NCBI RefSeq assembly: GCF_013111185.1
Contig: NZ_WVRE01000001.1
Coordinates: forward strand, 957,629 to 1,021,628
Length of the DNA: 64,000 nucleotides
DNA from: Ruegeria sp. HKCCD7303
GTDB taxonomy: Bacteria; Pseudomonadota; Alphaproteobacteria; Rhodobacterales; Rhodobacteraceae
Direction of reading: 5' to 3'
Shown here: one piece after another, positions 45,589 through 54,185 of the stretch
How positions within the stretch are numbered: the stretch's first letter is position 1
How the letters are laid out: every line of letters begins with the position of its first letter
Translations under genes and position numbers: made by a program
The notes under the pieces: generated by a model
Databases searched by the model: none
What the model was told of the DNA's origin: nothing
The model's input: the letters and a program-made list of their open reading frames with translations, nothing else

Positions 45589-46254
45589 ATGGCGCGTCTG
45601 TTTCATGTTCCCCTATCTCCGTATTGCCGCAAGGTCCGATTGTCTTTGGCAGAGAAGAAGATCGAGGTTGAATTGGTCGAGGAGCGATACTGGGAACAGG
45701 ATCCGGATTTTCTGCGCCGCAACCCGGCAGGTAAAGTACCAGTGCTGCGTCTGGATGGGCAAATCATGTCTGAAAGCGCAGCAATCTGCGAATATATCGA
45801 AGAAACCCGCCCCGAACCGCCGTTGATGCCGAAAAACCCCGAAGCCCGGTTTGAGGTCCGGCGCCTAGTGGGCTGGTTCGATGACAAGTTCCATCACGAA
45901 GTGACGTCCAAGCTGCTGTACGAACGGGTGAACAAGAAAGTGACAGGTCAGGGATACCCGGACAGCAAGAATGTCAAACAGGGTGCCAAGGCGATCAAGT
46001 ATCATCTGGACTACATGGCCTGGCTGCTGGATCACCGCCGTTGGCTGGCCGGAGATCAGATGACATTGGCTGATTTCGCGGCGGCGGCGCATTTGTCGGC
46101 GCTGGACTATATCTCGGATGTGGATTGGAACCGCAGCCAGGTGGTCAAGGATTGGTACGCGAAGATCAAGTCGCGCCCGGCGTTTCGGTCTATTCTGGCG
46201 GATCAGGTACCAGGGTTTCGACCGCCGCCTCATTACGCCGATCTGGATTTCTGA
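45589..46254 (+). CDS. Glutathione S-transferase family protein
   Basis: 221 residues from the ATG at 45589. The N-terminal thioredoxin-like part is MARLFHVPLSPYCRKVRLSL (with the SPYCRK active-site pattern near residues 10-15) and PAGKVPVLRLDGQIMSESAAICEYI (the cis-Pro and Ser glutathione contacts). The helical C-terminal domain includes WLAGDQMTLADFAAAAHLSALDY. It resembles beta-class or FtsZ-regulator-like bacterial GSTs; substrate unknown. It probably shares transcription with mtgA. Confidence 0.9.
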   Translation: MARLFHVPLSPYCRKVRLSLAEKKIEVELVEERYWEQDPDFLRRNPAGKVPVLRLDGQIMSESAAICEYIEETRPEPPLMPKNPEARFEVRRLVGWFDDKFHHEVTSKLLYERVNKKVTGQGYPDSKNVKQGAKAIKYHLDYMAWLLDHRRWLAGDQMTLADFAAAAHLSALDYISDVDWNRSQVVKDWYAKIKSRPAFRSILADQVPGFRPPPHYADLDF

Positions 46255-46266
46255 TAGGGTTCAGCA

Positions 46267-46320
46267 GGGGGCTGTCTGCCCCCATCGCGCCGGAGGCGCG
46301 ATTCCCCCGAAGGTATTTTT
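46267..46320 (+). terminator. Double hairpin and T-run before queG
   Basis: GGGGGC/GCCCCC (46267-46272, 46278-46283) is followed by a perfect 8-bp stem ATCGCGCC/GGCGCGAT (46284-46291, 46295-46302, loop GGA), then TCCCCCGAAGG and TATTTTT. It ends the GST transcript seven bases before the queG ATG. The 3' half matches a motif I recall as frequent between Rhodobacteraceae genes. Confidence 0.7.
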
Positions 46321-46326
46321 GGCCAG

Positions 46327-47364
46327 ATGAAGAGCGGATCAGATCTGAAGAAAAAGCTGGTACAACAGGCCCTGGCAGAGGGGTTTGTGGCGTGTCGAGT
46401 ATGCCGCCCATGGGATGTTCCGCAGGTGCCAGAGCGCCTTGGGGCATTTTTGGATGCGGGGTATCACGGACAGATGGGGTGGATGACCGAGCGGGTGCAT
46501 TGGCGCGGTGATCCTGGTGCCTTGTGGCCCGAGGCACGGTCGGTGATCATGTTGGCCGAAAGTTACACGCCAGAACATGACCCGACGGAGGTTCTGAATT
46601 ATCCAGACCGGGGCGCGATTTCGGTTTATGCGCAAAACAAGGATTACCACGATCTGGTAAAGAAACGGCTGAAGCGATTGGCGCGGTGGCTGGTTTCTGA
46701 AGCCGGAGGTGAGGTGAAGGTGTTTGTCGACACCGCACCCGTCCCGGAAAAGGCATTGGGGCATGCGGCTGGACTAGGGTGGCAGGGAAAACATACCAAC
46801 TTAGTGAGTCGGGAATGGGGTAATTGGGCCTTTATAGGCTCTGTCTTTGCAACAATTGAACTACCGACGGACGAGCCGGAGGTAGATCACTGCGGTTCAT
46901 GTCGCGCTTGCTTGGACAGCTGCCCGACCGACGCATTTCCAACCCCGTATCAGTTAGATGCGCGGCGGTGCATTTCATATCTGACCATTGAACATAAAGG
47001 TCCGGTGGAGATCGAGTTGCGTAGCAAGTTGGGTAATCGAATCTATGGATGCGATGATTGTCTGGCGGCTTGCCCATGGAACAAGTTTGCTGTTGCCGCG
47101 AGCGACATACGTTATGCCGCCCGGGACGATCTGAAAGCGCCTGTACTGAGCGAATTGGCTGCGTTGGATGATGCGGGTTTTCGCACGAAATTTTCCGGAT
47201 CACCTATCAAGCGCATCGGGCGAGATCGGTTCGTGCGAAATGTGCTTTATGCGATTGGAAACTCGGGACAGCCGTGTTTGATATCTGTCGCTCGGGCGCT
47301 CACAGAAGATCCGGATCCAGCCGTGGCTGATGCTGCGCGCTGGGCGGTGGAACAGTTGTTATAA
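46327..47364 (+). CDS. queG: QueG, epoxyqueuosine reductase
   Basis: 345 residues. QueG reduces epoxyqueuosine in tRNA to queuosine using cobalamin and two 4Fe-4S clusters. The ferredoxin motifs are [12 protein letters not shown] near residue 190 and [13 protein letters not shown] near residue 240; the B12 part includes [15 protein letters not shown] and [26 protein letters not shown] (catalytic Asp). The C-terminus has HEAT-like helices ([13 protein letters not shown]). The ATG lies inside a conserved-looking intergenic element (GCCAGATGAAG), so it has no classical Shine-Dalgarno beyond GAAGG 15 bases upstream. Confidence 0.95.
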   Translation: MKSGSDLKKKLVQQALAEGFVACRVCRPWDVPQVPERLGAFLDAGYHGQMGWMTERVHWRGDPGALWPEARSVIMLAESYTPEHDPTEVLNYPDRGAISVYAQNKDYHDLVKKRLKRLARWLVSEAGGEVKVFVDTAPVPEKALGHAAGLGWQGKHTNLVSREWGNWAFIGSVFATIELPTDEPEVDHCGSCRACLDSCPTDAFPTPYQLDARRCISYLTIEHKGPVEIELRSKLGNRIYGCDDCLAACPWNKFAVAASDIRYAARDDLKAPVLSELAALDDAGFRTKFSGSPIKRIGRDRFVRNVLYAIGNSGQPCLISVARALTEDPDPAVADAARWAVEQLL

Positions 47365-47436
47365 ATGCCGCAAACAGGCTGGACGCGTCGCGCATAACCG
47401 CTACACCCATCCGCAGCAAACAGTAAGGAGGATCCG

Positions 47437-49440
47437 ATGACGCTGTCATTGGGGGTAGATACAGGCGGCACCTATACTGACGCGGTGTTGATCCAGGACG
47501 AGAAAGAGGTGATTGCTTCGGCCAAGTCCCTGACCACGCGCGCGGATCTGGCGATTGGCGTGGGCAATGCGATTTCGTCTGTTTTGGAAGAGGCGCAGGT
47601 TGCGCCGGATCAGATCGCGATGGCGTCTTTGTCGACAACACTGGCCACAAACGCTCTGGTCGAGGGGCAGGGTGGACGTGTGGCCCTGATCTATATCGGG
47701 TTCAAGCATAGCGATCTGCAAAAACATGGCTTGAAGGACGCACTAAAGGACGATCCAGCCCTTGTGATTGCGGGTGGGCACACACATTCGGGCAGCGAGG
47801 CCGCGCCGCTTGATGTCGCCGCCTTGGAGGTTTTTTTAGACACTCATAAAGGGGTTTCGGGCTTTGCCATTGCATCTCAGTTTGCGACCCGCAACCCGGC
47901 GCATGAGCTGGAAGCAGCGCGGGTTGTGTTGCAAGAGACCGGTGCGCCGGTGACATGCTCGCACCACCTGTCTGCCAAGCTGAACGGCCCTAAGCGCGCT
48001 GTGACGGCGGTTCTGAATGCACGATTGATCGGCATGATCGACCGTCTGATCGGGCGCGCGCAAGATCAGTTGCGCGCATTGGGGATCACGGCCCCGATGA
48101 TGGTGGTGCGTGGCGATGGCGCATTGATGAGCGCCGAACAGGCGCGGGAACGCCCGATTGAAACGATTCTCAGCGGCCCAGCGGCCTCGATCGTCGGGGC
48201 GCGCTGGCTGACCGGGGCGGAAAATGCGCTGGTGTCCGACATTGGTGGCACCACAACCGATGTGGCGTTGATCCGGGATGGAAAGCCCGCGATTGATCCT
48301 GCCGGTGCGCAAGTGGGTGGGTTTCGAACCATGGTTGAAGCTGTGGCGATGCGCACCCATGGTCTGGGCGGCGACAGCCAGGTGCACGTAGTGACCGAAG
48401 GATTGCAGAGCGGTGTGTTTCTGGGGCCACGGCGTGTTCTACCTGTGTCTTTGATCGCGGCAGAGGCGCCAGATGTTGTGCATGGCATTCTGGATACTCA
48501 GATGCGAGCCACAACGGTCGGAGAACATGACACTCGATTTGTGCGACGCGTGCCGGGGGTCCATGCTGACGGCGTGGGCGTACGGGAAGAGATTTTGTTG
48601 GAGCGTCTGGGCGATCAGGTCCTCCCCCTTGGCGCGTTGCTGCGGTCACGGATGGAGAATGGCGCTCTGAACCGCTTGGTCGACCGCGGGATCGTTCAGG
48701 TCTCGGGTGTGACACCCTCGGATGCCAGTCACGTGCTTGGGCGCGTCAATGCCTGGGACGCCGAAGCAGCGCGCAAGGCCTTGGAGCTGGTGGCCCGCAA
48801 ACGGGTCGGATCTGGGGACATGCTGGCAAATTCGCCAGAGGCGTTGGCGCAGATGATTGTGGATCAATTGACAGAACAGACCAGTTTGACCTTGTTAGAG
48901 GCTGCTTTCGACGAGGAGAGCGAAGGGTTTGGACTGCCGCCGCATGACTTGGCGCGCCACGTGCTGACGCAGCGTGGGTTGGCGCAACATCGTGGGTTGC
49001 TGTCGTTGAATGCCGCGTTGAATGTGGATGTGGTGGGTCTTGGGGCGTCAGCCCCCAGCTATTACCCGGCTGTGGGTGAGCGGTTGCATTGCCGCATGAT
49101 CCTGCCCGAACACGCGGGTGTAGCGAATGCAATCGGTGCTGTTGTTGGTCGGTTGACCATGCGGCGGTCAGGTACGGTCACGTCACCGACCGAAGGGCGG
49201 TATCGTGTGCATCTGGAGGATGGGCCACAGGATTTCGCGGTGTCCGAAGAAGCTCTGGATTTGTTGGAACGTGTTCTCAAGTCCGAGGCTGAGGGCGCTG
49301 TAAGAGAAGCTGGTGCGGAAGATATCCGGGTGATTGTGGATCGCGATATCAAAACGGCGCGGGTCGAGGCCAAGGATGTGTTTGTCGAAGCCATGATTAC
49401 GGTCGAGGCAAGCGGGCGACCAAGGGTGGCGACAGGCTAG
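47437..49440 (+). CDS. Hydantoinase/oxoprolinase family protein (HyuA-like)
   Basis: 667 residues, AAGGAGG upstream of the ATG. The protein begins with the HyuA nucleotide-binding core LGVDTGGTYTDAVLI and has the second ATPase signature VSDIGGTTTDVALIRDG near residue 267. Related proteins are the ATP-dependent A subunits of N-methylhydantoinases, 5-oxoprolinases and acetone carboxylases, which normally need a HyuB-type B subunit. No B subunit is in the window, so substrate and partner are unknown. It stands alone between queG and the convergent msrBA genes. Confidence 0.87.
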   Translation: MTLSLGVDTGGTYTDAVLIQDEKEVIASAKSLTTRADLAIGVGNAISSVLEEAQVAPDQIAMASLSTTLATNALVEGQGGRVALIYIGFKHSDLQKHGLKDALKDDPALVIAGGHTHSGSEAAPLDVAALEVFLDTHKGVSGFAIASQFATRNPAHELEAARVVLQETGAPVTCSHHLSAKLNGPKRAVTAVLNARLIGMIDRLIGRAQDQLRALGITAPMMVVRGDGALMSAEQARERPIETILSGPAASIVGARWLTGAENALVSDIGGTTTDVALIRDGKPAIDPAGAQVGGFRTMVEAVAMRTHGLGGDSQVHVVTEGLQSGVFLGPRRVLPVSLIAAEAPDVVHGILDTQMRATTVGEHDTRFVRRVPGVHADGVGVREEILLERLGDQVLPLGALLRSRMENGALNRLVDRGIVQVSGVTPSDASHVLGRVNAWDAEAARKALELVARKRVGSGDMLANSPEALAQMIVDQLTEQTSLTLLEAAFDEESEGFGLPPHDLARHVLTQRGLAQHRGLLSLNAALNVDVVGLGASAPSYYPAVGERLHCRMILPEHAGVANAIGAVVGRLTMRRSGTVTSPTEGRYRVHLEDGPQDFAVSEEALDLLERVLKSEAEGAVREAGAEDIRVIVDRDIKTARVEAKDVFVEAMITVEASGRPRVATG

Positions 49441-49463
49441 CCCCCCTGAAAGGTTCAGAGGGG
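49441..49463. terminator. Hairpin between convergent hyuA-like and msrA genes
   Basis: CCCCCCTGAA (49441-49450) pairs with TTCAGAGGGG (49454-49463) with one mismatch and a 3-base loop. No T-run on either side. It lies between two converging genes and may serve both. Confidence 0.5.
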
Positions 49464-49479
49464 CCGGGCAGGTGGTGCT

Positions 49480-49992
49480 TTATTCTGCGGCGCTGGCGCG
49501 TTTGGGCAAGACCCAGTCCGGGCGCGGGAAGTGGCAGGTATAGCCGTTGGGGATACGCTCCAGATAATCCTGGTGCTCTGGCTCGGCCTCCCAGAAATCT
49601 CCGACAGGTTCGACTTCGGTCACGACCTTGCCGGGCCACAAGCCACTGGCGTTCACGTCAGCGATGGTATCGACCGCGACCTGTTTTTGCGCGTCGTCCA
49701 AATAGTAGATCGCCGAGCGATAGCTCATGCCGCGATCGTTGCCCTGACGGTTAATCGTGGTCGGGTCGTGGATTTGGAAAAAGAACTCCAGCAGGTCGCG
49801 ATAGCTGATCTGCGACGGGTCAAACCAGATCTCGATCCCTTCGGCGTGGGTACCGTGGTTGCGATAGGTCGCGTTGGGCACATCGCCGCCGGTGTAACCG
49901 ACGCGGGTGCGTGAAACGCCCGGCAATTTGCGGATCAGGTCCTGCATGCCCCAAAAACATCCCCCGGCCAGTACAGCGCGTCGTTCGGTCAT
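49480..49992 (-). CDS. msrA: MsrA, peptide-methionine (S)-S-oxide reductase
   Basis: 170 residues. The catalytic Cys12 is in [11 protein letters not shown]; the family core [27 protein letters not shown] and [20 protein letters not shown] follows. A second cysteine in [12 protein letters not shown] near the end is a candidate resolving residue. It repairs the S-epimer of oxidised methionine using thioredoxin. The ATG shares one base with the msrB stop (TGATG), so the order is msrB-msrA. A glutathione peroxidase gene lies just beyond msrB, divergently, giving an oxidative-stress group. Confidence 0.96.
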   Translation of the reverse strand: MTERRAVLAGGCFWGMQDLIRKLPGVSRTRVGYTGGDVPNATYRNHGTHAEGIEIWFDPSQISYRDLLEFFFQIHDPTTINRQGNDRGMSYRSAIYYLDDAQKQVAVDTIADVNASGLWPGKVVTEVEPVGDFWEAEPEHQDYLERIPNGYTCHFPRPDWVLPKRASAAE

Positions 49993-50438
49993 CAGATGTC
50001 CTCCACATGAATCAGATATTCGCCATACCCTTCGGCTTCCATGTCATCGCGATGGATGAATCGAAGAGAGGCGGAATTGATGCAATAACGTAGCCCGCCA
50101 TGTTCGCGCGGGCCATCGGGGAAGACATGCCCCAGATGGCTATCGCCGTGTTTCGAGCGGACCTCGGTCCGGATCATACCATGGGTCGTGTCGCGAAACT
50201 CTTCCACATGCTCATGGATGATCGGCTTGGTAAAGCTGGGCCAGCCACATCCGGATTCGTATTTGTGGGTAGAGGCAAAAAGAGGCTCACCCGATACGAT
50301 GTCCACATAGATACCCGGTTCCTTGTTGTTCAGGTATTGTCCAGTGCCCGGACGTTCGGTGCCGCTGCGTTGAGTGACGTGAAACTCTTCGGGCGAAAGC
50401 GCAGCGATGGCCGTGGGGTCTTTGGTATAGCGAGTCAT
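49992..50438 (-). CDS. msrB: MsrB, peptide-methionine (R)-S-oxide reductase
   Basis: 148 residues from the ATG at 50436-50438 with GGAGG upstream. MsrB reduces the R-epimer of methionine sulfoxide. Catalytic Cys119 is in [14 protein letters not shown]; Cys64 in ESGCGWPSF is the likely resolving cysteine. The zinc-binding CxxC pairs of many MsrB proteins are absent ([12 protein letters not shown] has none), so this is the zinc-free form. It is cotranscribed with msrA. Confidence 0.96.
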   Translation of the reverse strand: MTRYTKDPTAIAALSPEEFHVTQRSGTERPGTGQYLNNKEPGIYVDIVSGEPLFASTHKYESGCGWPSFTKPIIHEHVEEFRDTTHGMIRTEVRSKHGDSHLGHVFPDGPREHGGLRYCINSASLRFIHRDDMEAEGYGEYLIHVEDI

Positions 50439-50584
50439 GGATCCTCCGGCAGAATTTTTTATTGCGCCATTATCTGGGGGCTGCAGGGTGGAAAGCAAAG
50501 CGATATTTCAAACCGCTCTCGCAGTCGTGCAAGTGATCTGGAGTGTGCCGTTCTGCGTATCAATTTAAAAAGGGAGGGCAAGAC

Positions 50585-51106
50585 ATGTTCAGATTGCTGC
50601 TTTTGACTGCCTTGATCTTGTTGGGTCGCGCCGTTCAGGCTGCGCCGGTGACCGGTGAGTTCGCCTCGATCGACGGGGGCACATTGGCCATTGAAGATTG
50701 GCGTGGCCAACCCGTGCTGGTGGTCAATACCGCGTCACACTGTGGGTTCACCGGGCAATATAAGGCTCTACAAAGGGTGCATGAGACCTATTCCGGCAAA
50801 GGGCTGGTCGTGCTTGCGGTTCCCTCAGATTCGTTCAATCAGGAACTCGGGTCCGCGGAAGAGGTAAAGCAGTTCTGCGAGATGAACTATGGGCTGACGT
50901 TGCCGATGACAGATATCACGCCGGTTAAGGGAAAAGACGCTCATCCGTTTTACAAGGCTGTTGCCGCCCAGACTGGGTTCACACCGAAATGGAACTTTAA
51001 CAAGATCCTGATCGACCCAGCGGGCGAAGTAGTTGCGACTTATGGTTCAAACGTCAAACCCGACTCACGCAAATTGTTGAATCAGGTGGAAGCTTTGCTG
51101 CCCTGA
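50585..51106 (+). CDS. Exported glutathione peroxidase-family protein
   Basis: 173 residues from the ATG at 50585 (GGGAGGG upstream). A Sec signal (MFRLLLLTALILLGRAVQA, residues 1-19) sends it to the periplasm, which is less usual for this family. The peroxidatic Cys53 is in VNTASHCGFTGQY; the conserved Gln/Trp context appears as FTPKWNFNKILIDPAG. In bacteria such proteins usually use thioredoxin-like donors rather than glutathione. The last 25 bases overlap the convergent EamA gene. Confidence 0.88.
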   Translation: MFRLLLLTALILLGRAVQAAPVTGEFASIDGGTLAIEDWRGQPVLVVNTASHCGFTGQYKALQRVHETYSGKGLVVLAVPSDSFNQELGSAEEVKQFCEMNYGLTLPMTDITPVKGKDAHPFYKAVAAQTGFTPKWNFNKILIDPAGEVVATYGSNVKPDSRKLLNQVEALLP

Positions 51107-51969
51107 GCGGGTTGACGCGAGAGCTGGACTGCAAGAATTCCAAGCGTTGTGACAGCGACACCAACCGCGTCCAGCGCGCCTAGTTTTTCACCTAGCAATA
51201 TCGCTGCGATTGTGACCCCGAATACGGGGTTCAGGAAGTGGAAGGTCGCTGCCCGGACGGCACCGATGCGATCCAGCAGCAGAAACCATATCAGTGTGGC
51301 AAGCAGCCCAGGGAACAAGGTGGTGTATGTGAAAGCCAGTGCCAGCGGCACCGTTGGATGGATGTAAATGGTTTCAAAGATCGGCGCAGCGACAAACAAG
51401 ACGGCCGAGCCAACCAGCATTTGCAGCCCCACGACCATCATGAAATTCCCGCCAGACGTCGCGCCGCGAACCGCTAGCGTGGCGAATGTCAAAGCAAGCG
51501 CCCCGATACCGCAAAGCGCGACACCGAACATGTCAACACCAGCGCTTATCCTGCTGCTCATGATCAGAGCAACACCTGCGAAACCGGCAAAGAGACCCAG
51601 AATGCCCAGCGGACGCAGCTTTTCACCAAAGATCAGCCATCCTGCAAGTGCAACCAACAACGGCATTGTAGATGCAATAATGGCCGCAACCGAAGCCTCA
51701 ACTGTTTGCATTGCGTAGAAATTCAGACCCAAATAAAGAGCATTTTGACAAATCCCGAACAGGATCGTCGCGCGCCACTGGTTTTGGGTGAGGTGCCAGC
51801 TTTGGCCCATTGCCCTTGCAATTATCACGCCCAGAACACCAGAAATCAGGAACCGCAACGCCAGCGAGAACAAAGGTGAGGCATCTGCAACGATGATCCG
51901 CGCCGAGGTAAAGGCAGATGACCAGATCAGAGCAAATGTAAGCCCCATGGCTATGGCGCGCAGATCCAT
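51082..51969 (-). CDS. EamA-family (DMT) transporter
   Basis: 295 residues with about ten TM segments in two EamA repeats (MGLTFALIWSSAFTSARII and, in the second half, VGLQMLVGSAVLF and GAVRAATFHFLNPVFGV). AGGGGG lies about six bases before the ATG. Members export amino acids, metabolites or drugs; the substrate here is not evident. The 3' end overlaps the glutathione peroxidase gene by 25 bases in opposite direction. Confidence 0.88.
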   Translation of the reverse strand: MDLRAIAMGLTFALIWSSAFTSARIIVADASPLFSLALRFLISGVLGVIIARAMGQSWHLTQNQWRATILFGICQNALYLGLNFYAMQTVEASVAAIIASTMPLLVALAGWLIFGEKLRPLGILGLFAGFAGVALIMSSRISAGVDMFGVALCGIGALALTFATLAVRGATSGGNFMMVVGLQMLVGSAVLFVAAPIFETIYIHPTVPLALAFTYTTLFPGLLATLIWFLLLDRIGAVRAATFHFLNPVFGVTIAAILLGEKLGALDAVGVAVTTLGILAVQLSRQPAQGSKAST

Positions 51970-52145
51970 GGAGACCCCCTGTCATGTTCGGCGGACTGTT
52001 CCCGATTTTCCAGCTCGCTGCAAGTTGCCTGCGCCAAAAAAGACACGCAGGTAACATGCGGTGTGATTTATGTATGTTTTTATTGATTGATCAGCCAATA
52101 AACTATAACGGCGTGACGATCTGACCAAACAAGGGAGGTTTGTCA

Positions 52146-53348
52146 GTGCTTCTGGAGTACATTCTATCTTTTGGCGTCCTGCTGGCATTGGGCCTGGTCG
52201 CTTTCTTCGTCGTGAAATGGTGGAACCTGCGTTGCGTTGGTGTGACACCGGTTCATCTGTTCACGTTCATCGCGATCCTGTTCACATCCGGTCTGGATGT
52301 CGGCCTGATCATGTTCCCACTGACAGAATTCGGTGGCTATGCCGAGGACACTGCTTATGCATTTGCCAACCCGCTGGCGATCGAGTTTGGGTTCTGGGGC
52401 TTCCTGATCTGGGCGTTCTACTTCCTGACAGCCTTCTATTTCTGCGTGATCGAACCACGCGTGAAGTTCTTTGAGATTCCGCTGGTCAAGCTGATCAATA
52501 ACGTGGTCATCATCGGCACCTGCGCCTTCACCGCCAGCCTGTTCCTGATCTATCTGCCCGGCTACCTACCCGAAGTCGGAGACGGCGAGTCCGTTGTAAC
52601 AACGTTCTACATCATCGTATTTGTGGTCATCCTGGCGGCGGCCTATTCGTCGACTGACCTGAAATACGTACGCATCCTGTCGGTGGGTTCGACCTTTCTG
52701 TTCCTCGCGCTGATCATCGGAATGTGGGCTGCGGCAGGCATGGGCGTGACTGGCTTTTTGGAAACCGGCAGCAATATCGGCGCTTATTTCGCCAACCTTC
52801 ACAAGTTTGTCCTGCCGCTGACCGACTATCACGCCTTCTATCTGTTTTGGTGGTTCGCTTGGTCGATCATGATTGGTCAGTTTACCTCGCGATTTGTGGG
52901 CGGTCTGACCACGTGGCAATTGCTGGCGGCGCTGCTTATCTTTCCATCCATCCCGCTGGGGATCTGGTTCACCGTTCTCTACTATTACCATTTGAACGGC
53001 ATCAGCACCGCAGGAATCACCAATATCGCGATGGTGATCGTTGGTGTGACCTTCGTGATCAACTCGCTCGACTCGTTGATCCGCTTGTATACGGACAACC
53101 TGAAAATGACGGTCGAACGGTTCGGTAAGGCCACTTATGTGGCCGGCAACGTTGCGCTGTTGTTTGTTCTGACCCTGTTATTCCAAAGCCAGTGGCTGCA
53201 GATCCAGTGGATCGGAGCGGTGGTTGTCGGTCTGTATCTGGCCTGCGTGGTCTATATCCTGATCACAAAGCGCAAAGAGGTGTTGAGCATCGATGCGATG
53301 CCAGAAGACCGCGATCTGGACTTCCATAAGGTTGAGACGGTTCACTAA
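52146..53348 (+). CDS. Short, divergent BCCT-like membrane transporter
   Basis: 400 residues from a GTG at 52146, seven bases after AAGGGAGG (a TTG at 52140 is too close to the site). About 11 TM helices. The stretch FYLFWWFAWSIMIGQFTSRF near residue 235 corresponds to the betaine/choline/carnitine (BCCT) signature (FYW-x-WW-x-W-x-P-F-x-G-x-F-x-x-R), and FIAILFTSGLDVGLIMF near residue 40 corresponds to the TM3 region, but without the usual GxG. The protein is about 100 residues shorter than classical BCCT carriers. Assignment to the superfamily is moderate and the substrate is unknown. Confidence 0.68.
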   Translation: MLLEYILSFGVLLALGLVAFFVVKWWNLRCVGVTPVHLFTFIAILFTSGLDVGLIMFPLTEFGGYAEDTAYAFANPLAIEFGFWGFLIWAFYFLTAFYFCVIEPRVKFFEIPLVKLINNVVIIGTCAFTASLFLIYLPGYLPEVGDGESVVTTFYIIVFVVILAAAYSSTDLKYVRILSVGSTFLFLALIIGMWAAAGMGVTGFLETGSNIGAYFANLHKFVLPLTDYHAFYLFWWFAWSIMIGQFTSRFVGGLTTWQLLAALLIFPSIPLGIWFTVLYYYHLNGISTAGITNIAMVIVGVTFVINSLDSLIRLYTDNLKMTVERFGKATYVAGNVALLFVLTLLFQSQWLQIQWIGAVVVGLYLACVVYILITKRKEVLSIDAMPEDRDLDFHKVETVH

Positions 53349-53371
53349 TTGTCGATCAAAGCACTGATCCG

Positions 53372-53397
53372 AGGGGCACCCAAATGGTGCCCCTTTT
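53372..53397 (+). terminator. Rho-independent terminator after the BCCT-like gene
   Basis: AGGGGCACC (53372-53380) pairs with GGTGCCCCT (53386-53394), 5-base loop, then TTTT. It lies 23 bases after the stop codon. Confidence 0.85.
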
Positions 53398-53429
53398 CGT
53401 TGCATCTTGGCGACCATCAGGTTTGCCCT

Positions 53430-53696
53430 ATGTTACACAGGGAAAGACGAAAGGTGTGCAGAGTGCTGGAAGAAAAACGCAAAGATCTTGACTCAGAGAA
53501 GCAGAAGAAAATTCTGATGCGCATGGTCGAAGCACTTAGCCAACTTGATCCCGATCTGTATTACCGACCGACCAGCGACATCGCATTGCATATAGAAAAA
53601 TACATCCGCAGCGATGCAAAGCTCACATCCGACGAACGGTCGCTGATGGAGCGACTAAGCCGGCGTGATCTTGAGGTTTTGCTCAGTCTGCACTGA
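53430..53696 (+). CDS. Small hypothetical helical protein
   Basis: 88 residues from the ATG at 53430, just past a terminator; a GTG at 53463 with AAAGG seven bases upstream is an equally good start (77 residues). The protein is charged and helical (EEKRKDLDSEKQKKILMRMVEAL; then YYRPTSDIALHIEKYIRSD and SLMERLSRRDLEVLLSLH). I do not recognise a family. The regular hydrophobic spacing suggests a real, soluble, possibly protein-binding product. A 15-bp tandem duplication spans its stop codon. Confidence 0.55.
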   Translation: MLHRERRKVCRVLEEKRKDLDSEKQKKILMRMVEALSQLDPDLYYRPTSDIALHIEKYIRSDAKLTSDERSLMERLSRRDLEVLLSLH

Positions 53697-53721
53697 GGCC
53701 AAAGAAACTGAGGCCAAAGAA
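53692..53721 (+). repeat. 15-bp tandem duplication across a stop codon
   Basis: ACTGAGGCCAAAGAA occurs twice in a row (53692-53706, 53707-53721). The first copy contains the TGA stop of the small helical protein; the second is in the 3' region and abuts the terminator hairpin of HU. Confidence 0.9.
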
Positions 53722-53746
53722 AAAGGGCCCCCAATTGGCGGCCCTT
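53720..53746 (-). terminator. Terminator of the HU gene
   Basis: AAGGGCC (53723-53729) pairs with GGCCCTT (53740-53746); read on the minus strand the stem ends in CCCTTTTT. It lies 21 bases past the HU stop. Confidence 0.75.
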
Positions 53747-53767
53747 GATCATGTCGAAAAACGGAAC

Positions 53768-54055
<288 letters not shown>

Positions 54056-54080
54056 TTCTTGGTCTCCTTAACGTGCCCGA

Positions 54081-54109
54081 TCTATAGGGCCTCACCGCGT
54101 AACTGTAAC
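54081..54109 (-). promoter_or_regulatory. Candidate HU promoter
   Basis: Minus strand GTTACA (54104-54109) and TATAGA (54081-54086) with a 17-base spacer, about 26 bases before the HU ATG. Both boxes match consensus at four of six positions. Pattern evidence only. Confidence 0.35.
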
Positions 54110-54185
54110 GGGATATTGTGGCCAAACACAACGAATAGTAGCGCTGAAACCCCTAAAAATATGGGGAAAACGTTGCTTTTTTGCG

